From Clavelina lepadiformis (taxonomy: Eukaryota; Chordata; Ascidiacea; Aplousobranchia; Clavelinidae), in NCBI RefSeq assembly GCF_947623445.1, contig NC_135246.1:994501-1058500 (forward strand): a DNA stretch of 64,000 nucleotides. The letters are read 5' to 3'. The notes under the pieces were generated by a model, which was not told the origin of the DNA, searched no databases, and was given only the letters and a program-made list of their open reading frames with translations. Both the position numbers and the translations under genes were made by a program. This document shows positions 12,801 to 26,185 of the stretch, one piece after another. Position 1 is the stretch's first letter. Each line of letters starts with the position of its first letter.

Positions 12801-15792
12801 CCTGAGTCGTCTTTGTTTTTATTGTGATGTAATAAGAGTCGCTATCACTACGTCTTAAAAGAGCCAAATTTGCGATATATTTTAGGCAATTGTAACGTTC
12901 GTGAATGTGTACTGCGCTACTGGACGTGTAACAGTAACGTCCGACAATGTTACAAGCCGACTTGTGGCTGTCATTGCTTAATCAAGCGAGTTGGAGGCTA
13001 AAGTTGATGTTATTTCGCGGCTACTCCTCGATATTTCATCTTAAAGCGTCAATTATGCTTGCTAGTAGAGTTGTCCTAGGAATGACTTACATACGATCAG
13101 ATAAATACATGTTAATTTCAAGTTGTTTTATTAGTTCGACCGTCCGAGTTAAAAAAGCTCGACATGTTGAAGTGGCCACTACGAAACGCTACATCTTTCA
13201 CTGTTGGAAAATTAAGTGTGTCAAGACAGATATACCCTATACATTGTTCATACAACTTGAGAGTAAATGCTTACGTAAGCACGGTTTGTAACCATATACG
13301 GCATGGTAATGTAACAAAGGGAATCACAGTGACGATTGCGTCACAAAATAACGTGGTGGTCCGTGGTCCTCACGTGGTGAGCGAGTCTGAATGTACGAAG
13401 TGCGCTTCTCGCTTGCGCAGGTGTTAACTGGCTGCGTCTGTTCTTTCGTGTCGTTTAATTTTACAAGTTAATGACTTAGGTGGGTCGAGTAGCACGGACT
13501 AGATGTTACCATTTTGAGATTATTATTGAGAGCTTTTTGTAGGAACCAAGTGTTTTGGTTTGTTTAAAACTTGTGTTTATTCGCAGATGATTATGTTTTA
13601 CCAGGGGGTCACATTTCCAGAATTTATAAACCAGATTTCAAAAAATTGCGTTGAATAAAAACATATATTCAGTTCCCAAAAAAATAGGGTTTACTAACAA
13701 AGAAATCAGTAAAATAAACAGTTTGTTTGTGACAGTTTGTTGATGGAATTCACGAAGCTAACAAGGCAAAATATGTTTTGTTTGCTGAAACACCTGCATA
13801 TAAATCTAAATTCAAATCCGCTTCAATTCTGAGTTAAGGATGAATATTTGTTAATAAATAATTTGTTCGAAAGAGAATTAAAAATGTTAATAATTTTTTT
13901 AATATGTACAATAGCTTAATACTTTTTCTTCAGTTTAAGATGTTTGCTTGTCATTTTGCTAAATAATGATTTCCTTGTTTGTTTGAACAATTTCATTCAT
14001 TTAGCGACCGTTTATGGCAGAGAAAATCGGAGTTCTTTACATTTTGTGGCAACAACAGTTTTAGTTAGAACAGGTTGGTCAGATTGGTCAGGTTTGCCGT
14101 TCATTAAATTTTCCCAAAAGTCGTGTTTGGACTTTGATTTTCTCTCGATTTATTTGGGTCAACTTTTAGAGTTTTGTTTTTTCTTGACTTTACCGTGAAC
14201 CTCACTAACCACAATGTTAGAGAGGACGCATAGGAAGGTGATTTTATTGACTAGTGCATGTGAATTTACAATATAATAATAATAATATAAATAAATTTAA
14301 TATATTAGGACAATAAATTATAATACAACGCAAATGAATTGTGAAACAAATGCGTGTTAAACCAATTCATGCAAATTTCACAGCATAAGCCTATATATGT
14401 CATTCGTGTGTGTGAACTTCTCGTTACTTGACAGGCACCTTGATTTCATTCATCTTATTGGGTTTTAAGTTGAATTTGTATGTTTGTTCGTTATTTGTAG
14501 ATTCGTGGCGATACATAGACGTATTGTTCGATTGGTATTTTTTTGTCGTCACGTGATATCTATTAATTTCATGTACTTTTGTGCAATGTTTTGTATTGAG
14601 TGAACGAAGCACTCCCTGTAGCACAGGGTGTAGAATTTAACGTCTCGGTTCAGTTTGTTTGGCCGCATAATGTAGTATTTTATTACAGAAGGAATTCCGC
14701 GCCGGTTACGCAACTTCCCTTGCCGTAAATATTGTCAAAATAAGCAGTCCAGTTGTGAGTGTTGGCAAGGCAACGGCTTTAATTCGTGCAGTTATTTTTA
14801 ACTGCGGTTTTGATTTGATTTTGCGGTGTTTTCCACTTCGGTTTCTACACTTTGCCTATCTTAGCTTTGAACTATAAATTGTTCTAAAAATATTTTTCTT
14901 CTCTTTTTGTCCGTGCACATTCCGTAAGACGCGAAGTGGAACAGCAAAGAACGGTGACGCTTTTGTTTCTTTCAACTGCGTGGTAATGCAAGAATCGAAC
15001 TTGTTTGTCTTTGTACGCACGTTGTTCTTGTCACGCCATTTGTCAGTACATAGGAATCTGCTATAACAGCAAGCGCCATCACAAAGCCTTATCCTGAATT
15101 ACAGTATTGAAGTATAACGCTTCATCAATACTTACTCATAGCAACATCAGTCGAACTAAAGAATCAAAATGCAAAACCATTTCTTCTGTCACAAAATTGG
15201 TTATAAAAAATGAAAACGAAACAGTTGGTTCTGTTTGCAACCTTTCTAATAGGTTTTGTTTTCAATACATATTGTGTATGTATATCGTTTTAAATTGTTG
15301 CACAGATGCAAATTTTGTAAAGATTGAAACTGAATTTTTGCGACCTCATGAGGTCGGGTGTACTTAAATTTGTCTGAAACTTGACGTAAGGATCGAGCAA
15401 TCTGGTGCGCAATTTGGTATATAAGGTTTCCTCCTCCGCACCACGTAGCTTGTACAAGGCGCACAGTTTGAATTCATTATTTCCACAAGCAATAAATAAT
15501 TAATGAGAAAAGTAAATAAAACAAATAAATAAATGAAATTCGAGACGGCACCAAAACATTTATCTTTCTTTTGTATGATCAAGGCTTTTGGTTTGGTGAA
15601 GACATTAGTTGGTGTTTTAATAAAACTCAAACTCTGTTTTATTTTTGTTTGCTCTTATCCTTAAATGTACTATCATGAACTACTTTGTTTCAAAAAGTCG
15701 CATCAATTTAGCTATTTTGAAACCCACGGGGTGCGTTATATTTTGTTTGTAGTAATCTCATTAGGAAGATTGATTTTTGTGATTCAAAGAAA
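12801..15792. other. Intergenic stretch before the repeat-exon gene, no supported gene
   Basis: Several ORFs of 60-115 codons occur on both strands (for example 12947-13291 plus, 14424-14624 minus) but none shows a known motif or sits between good splice sites. Nothing else recognised. Confidence 0.5.
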
Positions 15793-18700
15793 ATGAATTT
15801 GTGTTGCATTGCACTTGTCGTTGTCTGCTGTATACAAGCATCCGAGAGTGGTAAGTGTTTCATAAAGACACTTAGACCTACCGTGTGTAGTTTGGTTATA
15901 CCTATAGCAATTAGTTCCTTATTAGTTATTACGTCACAAAGTTCATTACCGCTTATCGTCATCGTTATTATAAAGTCTACTCGCCCAGCATGTACAGTAA
16001 AGTTCCATATACACGTAGTTATTTTAACCAGAAATCCCATTAACGTTTTAAGTTTTATGTAAAACACATGTAACAAATTTTATCTCTGTCTTTTGCAGAA
16101 ACGACGACAGGATCGGCCGAAGGAAGTAATGTTACTATACAACCGATAAGAAATTATTGTTCTTTTACATAAACATATTTAATTGGTTATTTCGAATGCC
16201 AGCTTTGTGTGATTTAGGCTTTATTGCAATATAGGATATTTTAATATATTACTGATTTCCCAAAAAACTCTGTTGATGGAAATATTGTTCAAGCAAAATC
16301 GAGCCCGTTTCAATAAATGTTTCGTCACCTGTATCTTTTGCTGCCGATATTTCATAATGACGTAGCCTAATAGTAATTTTGTTTCTCTGCTTAAGGTGGA
16401 ACGAACTCACCCACCGATGAAAGCGTTACAAGTAAGCCATGTTAAACACAGCTTTCAGTTTTTGTCGTTTGCAATTTTACACTTTCTTTTGGCCGCTCCC
16501 TTTACATTAATTCTGAAACCTCTTTTACGAAAGATGGAAACACTTTTACTCAGACTTTTACTGTACTTTGCACTTTTCCTTTTACTTTTACTGAAGTGGA
16601 AGCATTTATTTGGTAATTTTCGATAGCTTGCCAAGCGTATACAGTAAAGTTTCGTATAGACGTAGTTATTTTAGCCAGAAATCCCATTAACGTATCAAGT
16701 TTCACGAAAATCTCCTGTTACGAATTCTATCTCTGTATTTTGCAGATAGAATGACAAGACCGGCCGAAGGAAGTAATGTTACAATACAACCGATAAAAAA
16801 TTATTGTTCTTTTACATAAACCTATTTAATTGGTTATTTCGAATGCCAACTTTGTGTGATTTAGGCTTTGTTGCAGTGTAGGTTGTTTTAATCTATGACT
16901 GATTTCCCAACAAACTCTGTTGATGGAAATATTGTTCAAGCAAAATCGAACACTTTACAATAAATGTTCCGTTACCTATATCTTTTGCTGCCGATATTTC
17001 ATAATGACGTAATAGCAATTATTTTTCTCTGTTTAAGGTGGAATGAACTCAACGACCGATGAAAGCGTTACAAGTAAGTCATGTTACATACAGCTTTCAG
17101 TTTTTGTCCTTTGTAATTTTCCACGTTCTTTTGGCCGCTTCCTTTCCATTAATTCTGAAACTCCTTTTACGAAAGATGGAAACACTTTTTACTCAAACTT
17201 TTATTGTAATTTGCACTTTTACTTTTCCTGAAGTGGAAGCATTTATTTGGTAATTTTCGAGAACTTACCCAGCGTATACAGTAAAATTCCATATAGACGT
17301 AGTTATTTTAACCAGAAATCCCATTAACGTATTATGTTTCGCGTAAATCACCTGTTACAAATTCTATCTCTGTCTTTTGCAGATAGAATGACAAGACCGG
17401 CCGAAGGAAGTAATGTTACTATACTACGCATAAGAATACATTGTTCATTTTCATAAACATGTTAATTGGTTATTTCGAATGTCAACTTGGTATGATTTAG
17501 GCTTTGTTGCAGTTTATAACATTTTAATATATTACTGATTTCCCAACAAACTCTGTTGATGGAAATATTGTTCAAGCAAAATCGAGCCCGTTTCAATAAA
17601 TGTTTCGTCACCTGTATCTTTTGCTGCCGATATTTCATAATGACGCAATAGTAATTTTTGTCTCTCTGTTTAAGGTGGAACGAACTCACCGACCGATGAA
17701 AGCGTCACAAGTAAGCCATGTTACATACAACTTTCAGTTTTTGTCGTTTGCAATTTTCCACTTTCTTTTGGCCGCTCCCTTTACATTAATTCTGAAACCT
17801 CTTTTACGAAAGATGGAAACACTTTTATTCAAACTTTTATTGTACTTTGCACTTTTCCTTTTACTTTTACTCAAGTGGAAGCATTTATTTGGTAAATTTC
17901 GAGAGCTTGCCAAGCATATACAGTAAAGTTTCGTATAGACGTAGTTATTTTAACCAGAAATTCCATTAACGTATCAAGTTTCGCGTAAATCATCTGTTAC
18001 AAATTCTATCTCTGACTTTTGCAGATAGAATGACAAGACCGGCCGAAGGAAGTACTGTTACTATACAACCGATAAGAAATTATTTTTCTTTTACATAAAC
18101 ATATTTAAATGGTTATTTCGAATGCCAACTTTGTGTGATTTAGGCTTTATTGCAATGTAGGTTATTTTAATACATTACTGATTTCCCAACAAACTCTGTT
18201 GATGGAAATATTGTTCAAGCAAAATCGAGCACTTTACAATAAATGTTTCGTCACCTGTATCTTTTGCTGCCGATATTTCATAATGACGTAATAGTAATTT
18301 TGTTTCTCTGTTTAAGGTGGAACGAACTCACCCACCGATGAAAGCGTCACAAGTAAGCCATGTTACATACAGCTTTCAGTTTTTGTTGTTTGCAATTTTC
18401 CACGTTCTTTTTACCGCTCCCTTTACATTAATTCCGAAACCTCTTTTACGAAAGATGGAAACACTTTTATTCAAACTTTTACTGTACTTTGCACTTTTCC
18501 TTTTACTTTTACTGAAGTGGAAGCATTTATTTGGTAATTTTCGAGAGCTTGCCAAGCATATACAGTAAAGTTTCGTATACACGTAGTTATTTTAACCAGA
18601 AGTCCCATTAACGTATCAAGTCTTATTTAAAACTCCTGTAAAAAATTCTATCTCTGTCTTTTGCAGATAGAATGACAAGATCACCCGAAGGAAGTAATGT

Positions 18701-21700
18701 TACTATACAACCGATAAGAAATTATTTTTCTTTTACATAAACATATTCAATTGGTATTTTGAATGCCAACTTTGTGTCATTTAGGCTTTGTTGCAATATA
18801 GGATATTTTTATATTTTACTGATTTTCCAACAAACTCTGTTGATGGAAATATTGTTCAAGGAAAATCGAGCACGTTTCAATAAATGTTCCGTAAGCTGTA
18901 TCTTTTGCTGCCGACACTTTATAATGAACCAATTTTTATAAAATTAATTTTAGTAATTTTGTTTCTCTGTTTAAGGTGGAACGAACTCACCGACCAATGA
19001 AAGCGTTACAAGTAAGCCATGTTAAACACAGCTTTCAGTTTTTGTCGTTTGCAATTTTCCACGTTCTTTTTACCGCTCCGTTTACATTAATTCTGAAACC
19101 TCTTTTACGGAAGATGGAAACACTTTTTACTCAAACTTTTAATGTACTTTGCACTTTTACTTTTACTGAAGTGAAAGCATTTATTTGGTAATTTTCTACA
19201 CCTTACCCAGCGTATACAGTAAAGTTCCATATAGACGTAGTTATTTTAACCAGGAGCCCCATTAACGTATTAAGGTTGGCATAAATCACCTTTTACAAAT
19301 TGTATCTCTGTCTTTTGCAGATACGATGACAAGATCACCCGAAGGAAGTAATGTCACTATACAACCGATAAGACATTATTTTTCTTTTACATAAACATAT
19401 TTAACTGGTTATTTTGAATGCCAACTTTGTGTGATTTAGGCTTTGTTGCAGTCTATAACATTTTACTATATGACTGATTTCCCAAAAAACTCTGTTGATG
19501 GAAATATTGTTCAAGCAAAATCGAACACGCTTCAATAAATGTTTCGTTACCTATATCTTTTGCTGCCGATATTTCATAATGACGTAATAGTAATTATTTT
19601 TCTCTGTTTAAGGTGGAATGTACTCACCGACCGATGAAAGCGTCACAAGTAAGCCATGTTAAATACAGCTTTCAGTTTTTGTCGTTTACAATTTTCCACG
19701 TTCATTTGGCCTTGCCATTTCCATTAATTCTGAAACCTCTTTTAAGAAAGATGGAAACACTTTTACTCAAACTTTTACTGTACTTTGCACTTTCACTTTT
19801 CCTGAAGTGGAAGCATTTATTTGGTAAATTTGGAGAGCTTCTCCATGGAATACAGTAAAGTTCCATTTACACGTAGTTATTTTAACCAGAATTCCCATTA
19901 ACGTATCAAGTCTTATTTAAAACACCTGTAAAAAATTCTATCTCTGTCTTTTGCAGATAGAATGACAAGATAACCCGAAGGAAGTAATGTTACTATACAA
20001 CCGATACGAAATTATTGTTCCTTTACATAAACATATTTAATTGGTTATTTCAAATGCCAACTTTGTAAGATTTAGCCTTTGTTGCAGTCTAGGATATTTT
20101 AGTTCCATTGATAAGGATATAACCTTGGTATCTTTACAAACTCTGTTAATAGAAATCTTGTAACGTCCATTCGAGTACGTTTCAATAAACGTTCCGTCAA
20201 CTATACCTTTTGCTGCCGATATTTCATAATGACACCATTAATTTTTACAAAATTAATTTTATTAATTTTTTGTCTGTTCAAGGTGGAACGAACTCACCGA
20301 CCGACCGAAGCTTTACAAGTAAGTCATGTTACTTAGCATATTGCTCAACCACGCACTACGTCTTATCATGCTGGAGTACCGTGCGCATATAAGAAAATGT
20401 AATTTGTTGTTTCTCACATTTAGACAGTATTGCTGTTCTTACTATTTACTTGCAGTTAAGCATAGGGAGACGAAACTTTAAAGCGTTATAGTTGTATTTA
20501 TTTTTCACTCGAAATCTAACAATGTACACTTTAAAATATTTGCAATGTGTCTATACAGTCAGGTTTCGTGAAAGCACAAGTTTTCAAAGTACAAGAGATC
20601 CTGCCACTGGTAAGATTTGTTTTCAGTCACAAAAATATTTTGAAGATCATCCTGCTTGAGTAAGCAATAAATTCAAATCCAAACGCAATTAAACATTACA
20701 ACAAACTCCTTTTTTTGCAGGATACCCAGATAATCCAACAACAACAACAATGACAATTGAAGAATCATCAGCTTATACAGCAACCGGTAAAATGATTAAT
20801 TTTCTACAAAACTTATTGCAAGAGGTGAAGGAAGGTCATCCATTAACCACGCATTAAAGCTCTTTTTTTAATTAAACATGCTAGCACCACCAACGAGATT
20901 TCACATGGTCATAAAAAAATGTGCAACGAACCTTAAAAGTTCAGTTCTGTACTTCAGCTGTGGCCGGTAAGTGGCAAACGACCACTAGATCGGTAAATCG
21001 CAGTATAAGGTAAAGTTAAAAGTTAAATAGACCTTTACTTTACTTTTTACATTCAGGTCACTTCAGGTCATTACATTGTTACATCGGTCGCATCTGCACC
21101 AAGGAACATAACAACAAGAATTTATAAAAAAACAACGGATATGAAAGTGAAAAAAATCTTCCATCAATCTCTCATGTCACACTTATACAAACAGTTCCCA
21201 AATAACTGTATTTTAAGCGATGCTTCCCAGTTTTTAAAACATTCAATATTTTCCATGAGGTCCTCAAACCATATTTGCTTCAACTCCTTTATAAACTCCA
21301 CGCGCACGTCCAATGGCGACGACTTCACGCTTTGATGTCAACGGTTTACTCACAGAGAGAAACGTCAAAATACCCGAATAACATGCTTAGATTTTGGCAA
21401 ATTTACAACTACAGAGCATTTAGAACAAGAAGGGAAGAATCTTGAGTCCGAAAACAATGGCGGAAAAACGAGAAGTTTTAGGAAAAGTTACCAAATTTAG
21501 ATTTATTGTTTGTTAACAAAATTTAATATTCAAAATAAACGTACTAAGTAAAAGCGAGTCAAGTTCAGTCAGTTCTTTAAATAACAATCACCAGGGCGAT
21601 AGTTTGGAGAAGGATATAATTTAATTTTGGAAAATTCGATTTTTTTAAATTTCATTTTAAGTCATTTTTGATTTTTCCTTTTTTAAATTTAATTAAATTT

Positions 21701-22771
21701 TTTCCTTAAAATATAGTTTTTAAAAAATAGTGTTTATGGTTTAGAACTAAACAGAAAATATTCAACTTCAATTAGGATTTGTTTTGGTTTTATTTTGCTG
21801 TATTTTATATTTTTGTAGAAAACACCAGGTTTTCATTCGCAACAAGGCCTGAAACAACAACAAATACAACCACTGGCAAGTTTTTTCTATCGCCCATTTA
21901 ACTTGAAAAGGGTTTTATGCGGTTGTGCCCGGATTAAATATTAATTCGATTTGAATAAAAGGCTTTATTTTAGCCCTAATCTGTATTTGTCTCATATTCA
22001 ACAACTATCTGTTCATCTTAGATCCACCCGTTCCGGTCTGTCCTGTATTAAACAGCAATTGTGCCTCGGTGAGATACTCCACATGGCTTTGCGATCACAT
22101 TCGATGGAAAATAACGTTGATGGTTGACTGGCAGCCTGCATTTGAGTCTTGGTGGTAAGCTGGTTGCAAATCACAGCAACCAAATCTTTTCTTGATCGAA
22201 AACCTTGAAGCATGTCAATAATTTCAAAACTTAATTAAGTACAGCTAGTGTCTAACATATCTAACCACTCATTCAACTAAGCATTGTGTTGCGCCTTTGA
22301 CGTTCTGTGACCTAATTATATAAAAAAAACTCGGTAAAATATTACATAAAATATGATGTTTGTAGGAACGAAAACCAGTCCGGAAGTTTGCCTTTTCCCG
22401 CTTGCAATCACCTTGACGTGTCTTGCAAACATCCCGATGAATGGGACGTAGTGTTTGTTGGAAATGGATGTTTCATTCCATTTTGTAAAGATGGATACTG
22501 TAAAATTTTGATACAATTCGTGAAAAGTCAAAAAGCTTAGAACGAGAAAAACCTTAAAATAGTATTAATAAATAAATTAATCTTATTAGTAATTCAGTAT
22601 TGTACAATTACACCACATACAGTTTTTAAAATACAACTTACAATTTAATAAAAGAATGCTTTGTCATTAGATGAGACCGGAGTTAATACTGCCACCCAGT
22701 GGAAGGCTGACTATGAAGAATGGCGTCAGATCTTCAATAGATGGCGTCAAGCGCTTCGCAGCGAAATGTAA
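15793..22771 (+). CDS. Unrecognised secreted protein with tandemly duplicated exon pairs and Cys-rich C-terminus
   Basis: Exon 1 (15793-15850) encodes a clear signal peptide, MNLCCIALVVVCCIQASES. Seven exon pairs follow. The A exons are 27 nt: 16099-16125, 16746-16772, 17383-17409, 18025-18051, 18667-18693, 19321-19347, 19957-19983. The B exons are 36 nt: 16396-16431, 17038-17073, 17675-17710, 18317-18352, 18976-19011, 19613-19648, 20283-20318. Then come 20721-20786 and 21819-21875 (Thr-rich), 22022-22154 and 22366-22499 (seven Cys), and 22671-22771. Every exon through 21875 is phase 1-1. One pair adds 21 residues, for example NRMTRPAEGSGTNSPTDESV. With all exons the frame is about 329 codons, but A7 contains an in-frame TAA; leaving out this symmetric exon keeps the frame. 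Reading through the 22499 donor gives an alternative end at 22540. The intron after 21875 would start with GC. A mucin-like or otherwise secreted role is inference; I recognise no family. Confidence 0.7.
15980..20330 (+). repeat. Seven tandem ~640-bp units, each with exons A and B
   Basis: The spacing of successive A exons is 647, 637, 642, 642, 654 and 636 bp; of B exons 642, 637, 642, 659, 637 and 670 bp. Intron sequence is conserved between units almost as well as the exons, including CAGTAAAGTTCCATATA upstream of A, the 3' splice site GTCTTTTGCAG, and the TTTTGCTGCCGATATTTC block upstream of B. The last unit is the most diverged. This is recent segmental duplication of a two-exon cassette inside a gene. 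Confidence 0.93.
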
Positions 22772-25700
22772 ATTCCTGTCAAAGTTAATAGTAATAGTTT
22801 TCTTACTCAAATAACATCAAAACTGGACTTAAAATTATGCTGCTGTTAAAGGCCATGTCAAGTTGATAGAGGCAGGAAGTATAAATTTGCATCTTTCTTG
22901 CATCCCATGTTGTATTAATATTAAGTTAAAGTTATGATGACAATGGAAAAGCGTCACGCAAAAAGAGTTTGTCTTGTTAAATGCCATGCTATAAAATTTC
23001 ATTGCTATAGAGCAATGCCGTTTTGGTTTGTTGATGCGTTACTTTGTGAGAATAACTTTGCCGTATCATGAAGCCTATGAAGTTTGTGGGAGAGCTTATG
23101 TGTTAATTGATAGCAATTATACGTCAATGCTACTTTCTTATAAAACTATGGAAAAAAGTGTAATGTAAATTAATTTCATATCAATTTTGACCCCGCTAAT
23201 ACAATATATCAATGTACATGTGGTGCAAATCTATATTCTGTGCCATGCTTTTTTGTTGCTGCACCAAAAACGTTTATAATTTGAAATTATATGACGCAAA
23301 TCAAAGAAAATACACACGCGCCAAAAGCAGAAACAAGGCAAATGATTTAATTGAACCAGGTAATAATTTTTAGCGTTTTTCGATAAAACGCCACAACAAG
23401 GTTTTCAACGTTGTCTTTGACGTTGGACATCTTTGTGCTGCGCGCGACCAGAATATAATCATTTAATATGGCGACCGGAGTCACTTAAGTGACGTGCAAA
23501 AAAGAAAAAAAGCAGAATCTGATTATAATAAAACAAACAAATAATACAAAAACAGTTTAAAATGAAGCCAAAATCAAGTAACAATAAATAACATACAAAA
23601 GCAAACTTTTAATGGACCGAACGAAAAATGAGCTGATTTCAGAAACATCAAGAAGAAAAAGAAAGGAATTACATCACCGATGGCAACGCAAAGATGGACA
23701 AAACATTTTTGTCAGTATTGTGCTGATCAACCCAATTAAGATGTCTGGCCTGAGACGATTTAAACCTTTGGAAACACTGAATTTTGCAGAATCTAAAATA
23801 ATAATGAATGAATAAATAAATAAATAACTACATTCCATTGTCGACGCCCGACGAAATCGGCCCTACAGCGGCCTTTATGACATTAATGTTTTCGACTCTG
23901 GTTGGCGCTGTAGAGCCGCTTTGCGCCTTGTTGTAACAATTTCTATTCAACCAGTTGCTTGTCATTTTACTTTCATCCCACGATGCAGGTGTCCGAAGGA
24001 AGATTCTTGAATAAGCCTTAGCTGGGTTTATTTTCTTGATAAATATATGAAATACATTCTGAAAAGCAACAGCAGAAATCGTTAGATTACAAATTCCAAG
24101 ATCAGCCTCTTTCGATAATCTGTGTTTTGTTCAAAATGGACGTTTTGAACTACAGCTATAGATAGACCCATAGATAGCATTGACCCATATACTCTAGCAA
24201 CTCGTGTATGTTACGTTTGTGCGCAGCTTTCTCTGAATCAATTTCGGTTGTCATTGAGTTTTTCTTCATCTCGTCAGTGTAGGGATTATTTCTATGCTTG
24301 GTGACAAAAAATTATTTTTTAAAATTTATTATTTATATAAGAAAATTAGTATTTAAAAACATTATCATAATCTCACAACTGAGAAACTACAACGACGATA
24401 TGATACGTTCAAACCGATGCGTTTGTATTTTACAGTCACATGGTCAGAATTTGTTTTCTTCATTCCTTTTTATATTATATCGTTTACAAAGTTACACCGG
24501 AAAGTGTATTAATATCGAATTCGTCGCACCAGCCAATGACAAGAAATTTCCAAACACACGAGACATAAAACAGATAAAAAGTTTCCAAATTAAACGAAGC
24601 CGAACAAAAGGTTGTGAACTGTGAAGCAGATGCTTTTATAAAACTTTTCGCACACAGTGAATTTGACCTTTTCAAGGCAATTGAAATATTGAAACTATCC
24701 TTTGCTTCCTTAAACGTATTGTGAGAAGTTAAATAAAAGCATTTGTCCATTATGTGTGATTTGTCCAATTGCCCAAGAAATTATGAAATGATTTATTTAT
24801 AAACGTTTTTTTATCTCGCCAAGATTGCTACTTGACTGAAGCAATAATATAAACGGCGATGCCTTGGGCAAAACGTTTTGCCGTTGCTATAGGTCAAACC
24901 TATAACAAACCGCAAACTGTACATTTGTAAGCTGAACTTTTTTTCAAGTTGTCAGTGACATATTTCGCTGACGTATCATTGAAGCAAAAAAGTGATTTTG
25001 TTGTTAGTTATTGAAGATATTCCAACAAAAACCAATCATTTTATAATGAGTTTATTTTAGGTGGAGTCTTATAACAGGCGGTTTATTAACAGTTATTCTG
25101 GGAACACAAGATTTCTTAAAATCTCAGCTCAGTGTAAGACACAAACTAAAACAATTTCAAATACGTCATCAATTTCAATTGCGTGAAGTTTAGACGACGA
25201 CTATTTTTCAACCTGTTTGCACAGGGTTTTGCTCACTTCGATATTTCTATACATGAGCGATGATGCACTACAGCAAGTGAGTGTTTTTTGTCATGCTCAG
25301 ATGGGTACGTTTGACTACTTTTTTTCTTTATCCCTTTCTTACCGAGCATTTTAGCGATTGACATTGGCTTCTTGTACGACAGATAATCAGATTCGGGTAA
25401 GGCTTAGAAAGGTAAGTTGTGAGAAATGACGCACGTAATTGTTTTCCTTCTGTCGCAATTACTGAAGATTAATTCCCAATGTATACGTGGTAGTCATCCG
25501 ATCATGCCCTCATCAGGCCATCACTAGCATAACTGTGGGCGGTGTGACGTCACGAATATGATTCTAGGACAGAAACGCTCTAAAGACAGAACCCAGCTGA
25601 ATTACTTGATGGAAATTATTGGTATTTTTCTCTCATTGACAACGAATTAAACAAAGTTTACAGAAATATCGTTCGTAATTCAGCCAAAACTATACCGTTG

Positions 25701-26185
25701 TTCAGGTTGGAAATATAGGTTACAGTAGTAAGAGAATAAACCAGTGATAGGTTATAAATGGGATTAGTGATAAAGGTTAACGTTTACCATGAACAGTAAG
25801 CGGTAAGAAAGCAAATGTTAATGACCAGAAACATCAAAGGTTATTTACATTTTATTAAAAACAAATTTCTTCACGCCTCTGGCTGCAGTAGAGCAAAAGC
25901 GGAGACATTTTTAGCAATAAGTAAAAACACTTGAACAGAGGCATTGACTGCACAGTAGCTAATTTGACAAATGTTTATGGTGTTTGCTTCGGATATTTTA
26001 TTTTGATGATTATTCTGTGTGGAGGGATCAGATTTTGTTCAAAGCTTAACAAGTTGAAAATACAATTCTATATAAATCTGAGCATTGGTTGGAACCAAAT
26101 TCAAAAAATGTCCAGCAAATCAATATTCTTAGCTCTTTTGATTATTATATGCTTTGGATTTTGAACCACAGAAAGTATCTGGAAA
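22772..26185. other. Intergenic stretch with two tentative exons at 25.1-25.3 kb
   Basis: No complete gene is supported. Two short stretches on the plus strand look exon-like. 25061-25133 lies between TTTATTTTAG and GTAAGA and reads WSLITGGLLTVILGTQDFL in the open frame. 25225-25263 follows TTTGCACAG and would end GFAHFDISIHER then stop. Their phases agree (phase 0), so they could be the end of a small membrane protein whose start I cannot find. Equally they may be chance. Confidence 0.3.

Noticed and set aside
12947-13291. 114-codon plus ORF
   Set aside because: Composition looks random, a second frame overlaps it (13164-13427), and no family is recognised.
16396-19858. Recurrent hydrophobic ORFs of 60-108 codons starting MERTHRPMKA in every unit of the array
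   Set aside because: They read exon B in a wrong frame and run into the intron; they recur only because the introns are duplicated. Retaining the intron in the true frame meets an early stop in some copies.
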